Below are positions 1 through 5,671 of a DNA stretch of 7,938 nucleotides, piece after piece; the first letter of the stretch is position 1, and each line of letters opens with the position of its first letter. The stretch covers positions 1-7,938 of the forward strand of contig JAABSI010000116.1 in assembly GCA_011390455.1 (NCBI GenBank), given 5' to 3'. Under the pieces are notes generated by a model. That model had not been told where the DNA came from and did no database searches. It saw nothing but the letters and a program-made list of their open reading frames with translations. This DNA is from Trueperaceae bacterium. Its GTDB lineage: Bacteria; Deinococcota; Deinococci; Deinococcales; Trueperaceae. A program made the translations under genes and the position numbers.

Positions 1-1
1 C

Positions 2-925
2 GCGGACGCCGGGGCCCATTTCACGGGCGACATCTTCGACGTCTTCGCCTCGGTCTTCGGCGGCGGCATGGCGGGGCGGCGCCCGGTGCAGCGCGGCACG
101 CCCGGCGAGGACCTGGAGGTCGAGCTCGAGGTCACGCTCGAGCAGGCGCGCGACGGCTCGACCGTCCCGGTCGAGATCGAGCGCCGGACGGCCTGCGCGC
201 GTTGCCATGGCGAGCGCGCGGAGCCCGGCGGCAAAGGGAAGCAGAAGTGCGTCCAGTGCGCGGGCAGCGGCACGGTCCGGATGCAGGCCCAGTCGTTCTT
301 CGGCACCGTGGTCACGCAGCAGCCCTGCCCCCGCTGCAACGGGCGCGGCGAGATCGTGATCGAGCCCTGCACCGAGTGCCGCGGCCAAGGGCGCACCGTC
401 GAGCGCGCCACCGTCCAGGTGGGGCTGCCCAAGGGCATCGATGGCGGCTACCGCCTGCGCGTTCCGCGCGAAGGGAACGCCGGCTTGGACGGCGCGCCCG
501 CGGGCGACCTCTACGTCTACCTGACGCTCGCGCCCGACGAGCACCTGACCCGCGACGGCGACGACCTGCGTTTCGCGCTGCACGTCGGGTTGGCGCAGGC
601 GGCCCTCGGCTCGCACTTCCACGTGCCGACGCTCGACGGCGAAGAGGTCGTCGAGGTGCTGCCCGGCACCCCCTCCGGCACCGAGGTCCGGCTGCGCGGG
701 CACGGCATGCCGCGGCTGCGGCAGGTCGGCACCGGCGACCAGATCGTCACGATCGTCGTCGACACGCCCAAGAAGCTCACGCCCAAGGCGCGCGAGCTGC
801 TCCATGCGTACGCCGAGGAGATGGGCGAGCCGATCGAGGGGCGGGAGACCTTCTCCGAGCGGGTCAAGGGTTTCTTCGGTAAGCGCAAGAAGAAGAAGGG
901 GAAGGAGGCGCCGCTCGAGGGCTGA
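2..925 (+). CDS. dnaJ: Chaperone DnaJ (Hsp40), 3' part; N-terminal J domain lies upstream of the window
   Basis: DnaJ is the co-chaperone that delivers unfolded clients to DnaK and stimulates its ATPase. The reading frame is open from the window edge. The first visible residues (DIFDVFASVFGGG) are the end of the Gly/Phe-rich linker, so the ATG at 68 is internal and the J domain with its HPD motif is off-window. A zinc-binding domain at about 194-391 has all four Cys pairs: CARCHGER, CVQCAGSG, CPRCNGRG and CTECRGQG. The first motif lacks the usual last Gly of CxxCxGxG. The C-terminal substrate-binding beta domains follow, with the familiar VGLPKGIDGGYRLRV and DLYVYLTLAPDEHL stretches. The protein ends in a lysine-rich tail (GKRKKKKGK). 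A complete zinc domain makes this a type I DnaJ rather than CbpA. The next gene starts 24 bases downstream on the same strand and is probably co-transcribed. Confidence 0.95.
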   Translation, partial: ADAGAHFTGDIFDVFASVFGGGMAGRRPVQRGTPGEDLEVELEVTLEQARDGSTVPVEIERRTACARCHGERAEPGGKGKQKCVQCAGSGTVRMQAQSFFGTVVTQQPCPRCNGRGEIVIEPCTECRGQGRTVERATVQVGLPKGIDGGYRLRVPREGNAGLDGAPAGDLYVYLTLAPDEHLTRDGDDLRFALHVGLAQAALGSHFHVPTLDGEEVVEVLPGTPSGTEVRLRGHGMPRLRQVGTGDQIVTIVVDTPKKLTPKARELLHAYAEEMGEPIEGRETFSERVKGFFGKRKKKKGKEAPLEG

Positions 926-949
926 GGCCCTCGCCGCGCCCAGAGCACC

Positions 950-1417
950 ATGGCCAATCCCGTCGCCCGAGCCTTCGCCCATCTGCTCCTCGAGCGCCCC
1001 GCCGCGCGCATCGGCGTGGACGCCCTGGTCGGGCGCCTCGAGGCGAGCCGCGAGCCGCTGGTCGCCGTGGCCGAGGCCGGCGAGGACGCCGCCGCCCGCA
1101 AGCAACTGCGCCACGTCGTCGCCATCGAGCGCTGGGGGCAGAACCGCCTCCGCGCCGCGTTGGGCGACGTCGCGTTCGAGCGCGACGAGAGCCGCGCCTA
1201 CGCCCCGCCTGAGGACGAACCGCTGGCGCAGCTGGTCGAGCGCTTCGAAGCCGTCCGCGCCGAGACCGTCGCCCTCGCGCGCCGCGTCGCGGCCGGCGAC
1301 GCGGCGGCGACCAAGGTCGAGCACAACTCGCTGGGGCCGATCAGCGCCCGGGCTTGGTTGCGCTACCTGCAGGTGCACGCCGAGCTGGAGATGAAGCGGG
1401 TCAAGCCCCGCCGCTGA
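950..1417 (+). CDS. DinB-like four-helix-bundle protein, putative, with altered metal site
   Basis: This 155-residue, almost entirely helical protein has the outline of the DinB/YfiT-like metal-binding superfamily. Helix 2 carries LRHVVAIERWGQNRL (His55), which resembles the typical first metal-ligand helix. The last helix carries WLRYLQVHAELEMKR (His143). DinB proteins normally bind a divalent metal through three His, the last two as HxxxH. Here the final one is Glu147 (HxxxE), so the site is either altered or lost. Characterised members include thiol-dependent transferases, but most have no known reaction, and none is assigned here. The ATG at 950 is the first in-frame start after the dnaJ stop. 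It has no strong Shine-Dalgarno and no TAnnnT box close by, so read-through transcription from dnaJ is likely. The family call rests on motif pattern and length only. A generic helical hypothetical protein is the alternative. Confidence 0.6.
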   Translation: MANPVARAFAHLLLERPAARIGVDALVGRLEASREPLVAVAEAGEDAAARKQLRHVVAIERWGQNRLRAALGDVAFERDESRAYAPPEDEPLAQLVERFEAVRAETVALARRVAAGDAAATKVEHNSLGPISARAWLRYLQVHAELEMKRVKPRR

Positions 1418-1426
1418 GGCGACGCG

Positions 1427-2389
1427 TCACGCAGCGCGCGCCCACCAGGCGAGCAGCTCCGCGTCGAGCGCTTCGAGCACGTCCGCATGCCGTTCGGCGT
1501 CGGCCGGGCGCTTGGCGAACCAGGTGCGTTGGCGCTTCGCGTAGCGCAGGGTGGCGTCGGCGAGGTCGTCCAGGGCGGCCGCGAGCGGCCGCTCGCCCCG
1601 CAGCACGGGGGCCAGCTCCTTGGGCCCGATCGCCTGCCACACGGTCGCCTCGGGCGGCACGGTGGCGAGCAAGCGGGCGACCTCCTCGACCAGCCCCGCC
1701 GCCACCATCGCCGCCACCCGGTCGCGCACCCGCTCGGCCAGCAGCGTCGGTCGGGGCAGGGCGACGAAGCTCCGCAGCGCGAAGCGCGCGGGCGCGGACG
1801 GGAACGACGAGGGTGGCCGGCCGGTGGCGCGGAGCACCTCGAGCGCGCGCAGCACCCGCCGCGGGTTGCGCTGCGCGCGGATGGCGTCCTCGGGCGCGGC
1901 AGCGCGCAGTTCGGCCTCGAGCGCGTCCAGGCCGCGCGCCTCGAGCTCCGCCTCGAGGGCCGCGCGCTGCGCCGGGTCGCTGGGTGGGGTGGTCGGCAAG
2001 CCGTCGCCGAGCGCGGCCAGGTAGAAGCCGGTCCCGCCGACCACGAGCGGGCGAGCGCCGCGCGCGAGCACGTCCTCGATCGCCGCCTCGGCCGCGGCCA
2101 CCCACGCCGCGACGCTGAACGGCTCGTGCGGCTCGACGAGGTCGAGCGCGTGGTGTGGCACGCGGGCGCGCTCCGCGGCGGTCGGCTTGGCGCTCGCGAC
2201 GTCGAGGCCGCGGTAGACCTGCATGGCGTCGGCGCTGATCACCTCGAGGCCGCGGCCGGCGGGCTGCGCGGCGAGGCGCAGCGCGGCGGCGGTCTTGCCG
2301 GCCGCGGTGGGGGCGGCGAGCACCGGCACGACCGGGCGGTCGGCGGTGGCGCGCGGCGTGGTGCGCGGGTTCGGGCGATCGGCGGGCAT
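1427..2389 (-). CDS. miaA: tRNA dimethylallyltransferase MiaA
   Basis: MiaA transfers a dimethylallyl group from DMAPP to N6 of A37 in tRNAs that read codons starting with U, which supports decoding accuracy. The 320-residue length is normal. Visible in order are a P-loop APTAAGKT (residues 26-33), ISADAMQVYRGLD with the conserved Asp54, SAKPT, HHALDLVEPHEPFSV, VVGGTGFYL (about 117-124), QRNPRRVLRALEVLRATGRPP and the C-terminal RYAKRQRTWF. Two deviations stand out. The first P-loop Gly of GPTASGKT is Ala, and the usual QAIGYKE reads QAIGPKE. The remaining core is intact, so the enzyme is probably active. The ATG at 2389 sits 6 bases from a TAGGCT box, which suggests a leaderless mRNA. The gene converges with the DinB-like gene (9 bases between stops) and diverges from hsp20. 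Confidence 0.96.
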   Translation of the reverse strand: MPADRPNPRTTPRATADRPVVPVLAAPTAAGKTAAALRLAAQPAGRGLEVISADAMQVYRGLDVASAKPTAAERARVPHHALDLVEPHEPFSVAAWVAAAEAAIEDVLARGARPLVVGGTGFYLAALGDGLPTTPPSDPAQRAALEAELEARGLDALEAELRAAAPEDAIRAQRNPRRVLRALEVLRATGRPPSSFPSAPARFALRSFVALPRPTLLAERVRDRVAAMVAAGLVEEVARLLATVPPEATVWQAIGPKELAPVLRGERPLAAALDDLADATLRYAKRQRTWFAKRPADAERHADVLEALDAELLAWWARAA

Positions 2390-2401
2390 CGGGCCAGCCT
2401 A
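2390..2401 (-). promoter_or_regulatory. Putative leaderless promoter of miaA (-10 box TAGGCT)
   Basis: On the minus strand TAGGCT (2401-2396) matches the TAnnnT -10 pattern and is separated from the miaA ATG by 6 bases (GGCCCG). Transcription would therefore start at or next to the start codon. No convincing -35 hexamer is seen at the expected distance. The AGG inside the box could act as a weak Shine-Dalgarno, so a leadered reading is not excluded. Confidence 0.5.
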
Positions 2402-2412
2402 ACGCCCGGTGC

Positions 2413-2427
2413 TAGACTCGCGCCGAG
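2413..2427 (+). promoter_or_regulatory. Putative leaderless promoter of hsp20 (-10 box TAGACT)
   Basis: TAGACT at 2413-2418 fits TAnnnT and lies 9 bases before the ATG at 2428, which places the expected transcription start within a few bases of the start codon. There is no good Shine-Dalgarno, only GAG directly against the ATG, and no TTGACA-like -35. The box is 11 bases from the oppositely oriented miaA -10 box, so the two polymerase sites must overlap. Confidence 0.5.
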
Positions 2428-2814
2428 ATGCACCTGGACGAACTCGGCACCCGCAACGACCTCGAGGCGCTCATCGCGGTCAAGGACCGCCTCGACGACC
2501 TCATCCTGCGCGACCTCCCCACCGAAGCGGCGGGCCCGCGCGCCGACCTGCTCGACCTGGGCGACGCATGGCAGCTCCGGATGGAGGTGCCCGGCGTCGA
2601 CCAGGAGCACCTCGAGCTCGCGCTCCAGGGCGACGAGCTGATCATCGCCGGCGTGCGCGAGACGCTCGAGGACGGGGTGCGGCCCGTGTTCACGGAGCGG
2701 CCCACGGGTCCCTTCCAGCGCAGCTTCCGGCTGCCCGGGCCCGTCGAGCACGATGCGATCGCCGCCCATCTGCGCGGGGGGCTCCTCGTGGTGCACCTGC
2801 CCAAGCGCGCTTGA
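2428..2814 (+). CDS. Small heat-shock protein, Hsp20/alpha-crystallin family
   Basis: This 128-residue protein is an ATP-independent holdase that binds unfolding proteins. A short charged N-terminal helix region (1-36) precedes an alpha-crystallin domain (about 37-126). Typical signatures are ADLLDLGDAWQLRMEVPGV, LELALQGDELIIAG, FQRSFRLPGPV and AAHLRGGLLVVHLPK. The chain stops two residues after that terminal LPK. It therefore lacks the C-terminal extension with the I-x-I/V motif that most bacterial small heat-shock proteins use to lock dimers into large oligomers. It may stay as a dimer or small oligomer, or rely on a partner. The ATG at 2428 is chosen because the family alignment fits and a -10-like box lies just upstream. 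The DUF3445 gene follows after 7 bases and is probably co-transcribed. Confidence 0.92.
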   Translation: MHLDELGTRNDLEALIAVKDRLDDLILRDLPTEAAGPRADLLDLGDAWQLRMEVPGVDQEHLELALQGDELIIAGVRETLEDGVRPVFTERPTGPFQRSFRLPGPVEHDAIAAHLRGGLLVVHLPKRA

Positions 2815-2825
2815 CGCGCGCTTGA
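2805..2825 (+). repeat. Tandem duplication of GCGCGCTTGA across the hsp20 stop
   Basis: GCGCGCTTGA occurs at 2805-2814 and again at 2816-2825, a period of 11 bases. The first copy contains the hsp20 stop (TGA, 2812-2814). The same TTGA in the second copy supplies the likely TTG start (2822-2824) of the next gene. Confidence 0.85.
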
Positions 2826-3835
2826 ACCGCCGGCCGCTGCCGCCGGTGGCGGTCCCCTTCGTCACCGCGCCCACCTACGCCGTCCGCGCCGACCTCACGC
2901 GCCTCGGGCAACTGCCCGCGCACGTGCGCGACGCCGCTCCGCCGACGCTGGTGCGCCTCGACGCCGACGCCGGGCGGATGCTCGCGCACGCGCTGGGGGA
3001 GCTGCGTGCGGCGCCCGACGCGGTGCGCGCGGTGGACGGCGCCGTCGAACCCGAGCGGCTGACGACGGTCGCTCGGGTGCTCGCCTCGGCGCTCGAACGC
3101 GAGGGCGACCCCCGGGTGCGCGTCCACCCGGCGGGGTGGGCCTTCCCGTGGCTCGGGGTGCACGTCGGCAGCGACGGCGCGCGGACCGTCCCCGGTCCGG
3201 CGCTCGACGCCCCGCCGGAGGTCGGTGCGCTCGCGCCCGACGCGGCCGCGTGGCTCGCGGAGGCGCGCGCGCCGGCAGCGCTCGCCCTCGACGCGCTGGC
3301 GCTCGCGCTCCAGGAGGACCTCGTGGTGATGACGCGCGAGCGAGCGGGCGACGGCGGCCGCGCCGCCTACCTGAACGTGGTCGCGCCCAGCGGGTGGAAC
3401 CCCGGCGCGCACGCCGGCTCGTCCTTCGCGCGGTTGCACGAGCCCGTCCCGCACCGCGCGCCGCTCGACGCCGCGGCGGGCGCGCTCGTCGACGCGCTCG
3501 TCGGGCGCGGGCCCTTCGTCCGCCACGTCTGGAGCCTCGCCCCCGACGGCGCGCTGGGGCGGCACCCGCGCCGGTCGTCGGCCCCGGCGCCGGCGGTGCC
3601 CCCCGAGCGCCTCTGGTACCGCGTCGAGCGCCAGACGACGCTGCCGGTGCCGGAGGCCGAGGCCTTCGTCTTCCTGATCCGGGTGTACGCGGCGCCGCTC
3701 CCGTGGGTCGTCGCCGACCCCGAGCGGCGCGCGGCGCTCGCCGCCGCGGTGGCGTCGATGGACGCCGACCTGCTCGCCTACAAGGGCTTGGTCGGGCGCC
3801 GCGAGGCGCTGCTCGGGTGGCTCAAGGGATCGTGA
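2822..3835 (+). CDS. DUF3445 / heme-dependent oxidative N-demethylase family protein
   Basis: The family is named for a heme-containing PAS-fold enzyme that oxidatively demethylates small methylamines. The substrate of this member is unknown. Numbering from the TTG at 2822 (337 residues), the family landmarks are VRVHPAGWAFPW (99-110), QEDLVVM (164-170), VVAPSGWNPGAHAGSSFARLHEPVP (186-210), RHVWSLAPDG (234-243), YRVERQTTLPVPEAEAFVFLIRVYAAPL (266-293) and AYKGLVGRREALLGWL (319-334). His205 in the LHEPVP segment is a candidate heme ligand, by inference. An ATG at 2753 is in frame, but it lies inside hsp20 and would add an un-family-like Cys/Ser stretch. The TTG at 2822 follows the hsp20 stop by 7 bases, and a GTG at 2846 is the alternative. 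No partner reductase, ferredoxin or THF-binding subunit lies nearby. The 3' end overlaps the convergent LptA-like gene by 14 bases. Confidence 0.83.
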   Translation: MNRRPLPPVAVPFVTAPTYAVRADLTRLGQLPAHVRDAAPPTLVRLDADAGRMLAHALGELRAAPDAVRAVDGAVEPERLTTVARVLASALEREGDPRVRVHPAGWAFPWLGVHVGSDGARTVPGPALDAPPEVGALAPDAAAWLAEARAPAALALDALALALQEDLVVMTRERAGDGGRAAYLNVVAPSGWNPGAHAGSSFARLHEPVPHRAPLDAAAGALVDALVGRGPFVRHVWSLAPDGALGRHPRRSSAPAPAVPPERLWYRVERQTTLPVPEAEAFVFLIRVYAAPLPWVVADPERRAALAAAVASMDADLLAYKGLVGRREALLGWLKGS

Positions 3836-4697
3836 CCGCGTCGTCGGCGACCGGCTCGTCGTCCGTGCCCAGGTCCACCTCGAAGGTGGCCGAGACGTTG
3901 CCGACCACGACCACGTCGTCCGTCTCGAGGTCGTAGCGCAGCACGTCGCCGCGCACCTCGTCGGAGCCGCGGCGGCTGATCGCCGGGCTGCCGGCCAGGA
4001 GCGCCACGCCGGCCTCCTCGTCGAGCTCCAGCCGATCGGCGGTGCTCACCCGATCGCCGGACGTGATCGTCACCGCGCCGCTGAGGGTGGCCCGCTCGTC
4101 CGACACGTCGAACTCGAGGGAATCCGAGGTGGCTTCGAGCGCGGGGCCGTCGCCTTCGGCGCGGCGCGTCAGGGTGATCGGGCCGTCCATGGTGGCGACG
4201 TCGGTGCCGCGGTCGAGGAAGAAGCGCACGCCACGGACGGTCGTGCGCCCCTGCAGCAGTTCGACGGGTCGCGCCCCCTCGGGGTCGACCGCCTCGAGGC
4301 ACCCGGGGCGATCGAAGGTGGCGGTGCCGCCGAGGAGCTCGACGGTCTCGTCGTCGCTCGCCGGTTCGTCGTCGAGGTCGTCGCCGGCCGCGGGTTGCGG
4401 CACCCGGACGATCGCCAGCTGGCTCGTGAGCTCGGTGGCGTCGAAGCGCGTGACGACGTAGCCGGGCACCGGTCCGAAGAACAGGTTGGTGAGCACGCCC
4501 TCCTCGCAGTTGCGGTTGGCGAGGACGGTGCGCGCCCCCTCGGCGCCGGTCGTGCGCTGCTCGACCACGATCGTCCGGTCGCTGCGCTCGACGGTCACGG
4601 TGGGGAGCCCTTGGGCGAGCGCCACCGCCGCGACGGCGACCGCCGCCACGGCCGCAGCGATCGGCGCGCGGCGCCTCAGCGCGCTCGGCGCCGGCAC
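3822..4697 (-). CDS. LptA/OstA-like secreted beta-repeat protein, second copy
   Basis: This is a predicted envelope protein of 291 residues. It starts at GTG 4697, 5 bases after the stop of the preceding LptA-like gene, with GAGGA (4711-4707) as a plausible Shine-Dalgarno. The start is supported by a classic signal peptide: SALRRR, a hydrophobic Ala/Val stretch (11-28) and an ALA|Q-type cleavage site near residue 28. The C-terminal half holds OstA/LptA-type units such as LEATSDSLEFDVSDERATLSG, TADRLELDEEAGVALLAG and GDVLRYDLETDDVVVVGNV, the beta-jellyroll used by LPS-bridge proteins. The N-terminal half is less typical. It contains an acidic stretch (about 106-117, DDLDDEPASDDE) and two lone Cys (64 and 133) that could form a disulfide outside the cytoplasm. 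Canonical LptA is much shorter (about 180 residues). The role in lipid or glycan transport is inferred from fold and neighbours. Confidence 0.78.
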   Translation of the reverse strand: MPAPSALRRRAPIAAAVAAVAVAAVALAQGLPTVTVERSDRTIVVEQRTTGAEGARTVLANRNCEEGVLTNLFFGPVPGYVVTRFDATELTSQLAIVRVPQPAAGDDLDDEPASDDETVELLGGTATFDRPGCLEAVDPEGARPVELLQGRTTVRGVRFFLDRGTDVATMDGPITLTRRAEGDGPALEATSDSLEFDVSDERATLSGAVTITSGDRVSTADRLELDEEAGVALLAGSPAISRRGSDEVRGDVLRYDLETDDVVVVGNVSATFEVDLGTDDEPVADDAVTIP

Positions 4698-4702
4698 CCG
4701 CG

Positions 4703-5647
4703 TCAGTCCTCGCCGACCTCGCGCGCCAGCCGGAACTGGTCCGCGGTGAAGGGGGTCGGCAGCGACGCGTCCATCGCCTCGACGAAGCGGAAGCGCACGT
4801 CCTGGCGCACCCGCGCGGTCTCGAGGCGCACGCCGGCGGCGGCGTCGACCGCGACGGCGGGGTCCCCGAGGACCTCGGCGACCTCCTCTTCGTCGTCGTA
4901 GAACACGACGTCGCCGGTCGAACGCACGTCGCCGTCGACGACCTCGACCGAACCCACCGCGTAGAGCGCGTTCAGGTCGGTGAGCACGCGGATCTCGTCG
5001 GCGACGATGCGGAGGAGGCCGCCGTCCTCGGCCGTGCGGGTGACCTCGGGGCGCTCGTCGCCCGCGAGCACGCCCAGCCCGGCGGTCTCCTCGTACTCGA
5101 GGCGCTCGGCGATCGCCGACTGGTCGCCGTTGAGCAGCACCACGTCGCCCTCGCTGACGCTGGTATCGGTGTCGACGTCGAAGGTGACGCTCAGCGCGGT
5201 GATGATCACTTCGCTCTCGCCCTCGGACGCCGGCGCGACCACCACCCGAGCGTCCCCCTCGAGCACGCCCAGGCCGGTCGCCTCCGAGTAGCGCAGCGAG
5301 GCGCCGGTGGCCATCAGCCGGCCGCGGGTCACGACGACGCCCCCCTCGAAGGTCGCTTCGCGGAGCCCTTGCGACTGGCCGATCAGGGCCCCTTCGGGCG
5401 CCCGCAGCTCGGCGCGCGGTCCGCGGATGGTGAGCGTCGAGACCGTCGCGACGACCCCGTCGGGCTCGGGGTGCTCGTACGTGATCGGTCCGAAGCGGAG
5501 GTTGCCCGACTGGGTGCCGCCGGACGAGTCGATCGTGATCAGGCGGCGCTCGGGCGCGGCCGTGGGTGCGTCGCCCTGGGCGAGCGCGCCGGCGAGGACG
5601 AGGGCCGCGAGGAGCGCAGCGGCGGCGAGCGGACGTGGGCGGGGCAC
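4703..5647 (-). CDS. LptA/OstA-like secreted beta-repeat protein, first copy
   Basis: This predicted periplasmic LPS-bridge-like protein has 314 residues. The start is GTG 5647, preceded by a perfect GGAGG (5657-5653) at 5-base spacing. It has a signal peptide (PRPRPL, hydrophobic 8-21, cleavage ALA|Q near 23). The mature part is built of OstA-type repeats. Segments around Tyr120 (ASLRYSEATGLGVLEGDA), Tyr185 (ERLEYEETAGLGVLAGDE) and Tyr250 (DVVFYDDEEEVAEVLGDP) are exactly 65 residues apart, as expected for a repeated jellyroll that could stack into a groove. It is strongly acidic. It lies 24 bases after the LptC-like gene and 5 before a second LptA-like gene, so all three are surely one operon. 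A role in moving lipid across the periplasm is inferred. Classical LPS need not be the cargo. Confidence 0.82.
   Translation of the reverse strand: MPRPRPLAAAALLAALVLAGALAQGDAPTAAPERRLITIDSSGGTQSGNLRFGPITYEHPEPDGVVATVSTLTIRGPRAELRAPEGALIGQSQGLREATFEGGVVVTRGRLMATGASLRYSEATGLGVLEGDARVVVAPASEGESEVIITALSVTFDVDTDTSVSEGDVVLLNGDQSAIAERLEYEETAGLGVLAGDERPEVTRTAEDGGLLRIVADEIRVLTDLNALYAVGSVEVVDGDVRSTGDVVFYDDEEEVAEVLGDPAVAVDAAAGVRLETARVRQDVRFRFVEAMDASLPTPFTADQFRLAREVGED
4850..5311 (-). repeat. Three 65-residue-period OstA-type repeats in the first LptA-like protein
   Basis: Related segments lie at 5311-5237, 5116-5042 and 4924-4850, so the coding period is 195 bases. Each reads roughly: hydrophobic-R/E-Tyr, two or three acidic residues, a hydrophobic triplet, Gly-Asp. 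The repeat is evident in protein but diverged in DNA, so it is an old internal duplication typical of the OstA fold. Weaker relatives appear in the next gene at about 4046-3975 and 3956-3882. Confidence 0.6.
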
Positions 5648-5652
5648 GGGAA

Positions 5653-5657
5653 CCTCC
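5653..5657 (-). promoter_or_regulatory. Strong ribosome binding site for the first LptA-like gene
   Basis: GGAGG on the minus strand, 5 bases before the GTG at 5647, fixes this non-ATG start. Confidence 0.8.
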
Positions 5658-5671
5658 GGGGGCGCCGCGGC

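Noticed and set aside
1413..1437. Possible hairpin and the palindrome GACGCGTC between the DinB-like and miaA stops
   Set aside because: The arms pair imperfectly, there is no T-run, and short GC palindromes are expected by chance at this base composition.
1487..2641. A 384-codon plus-strand frame across miaA and hsp20
   Set aside because: Low-complexity Gly/Arg/Ala content, antisense to a clear miaA, then out of frame with hsp20. It is a product of high GC.
2753..2821. ATG at 2753 as the start of the DUF3445 gene
   Set aside because: It lies 62 bases inside hsp20 and would add a Cys/Ser-rich leader that does not fit the family. The TTG at 2822 or GTG at 2846 is better.
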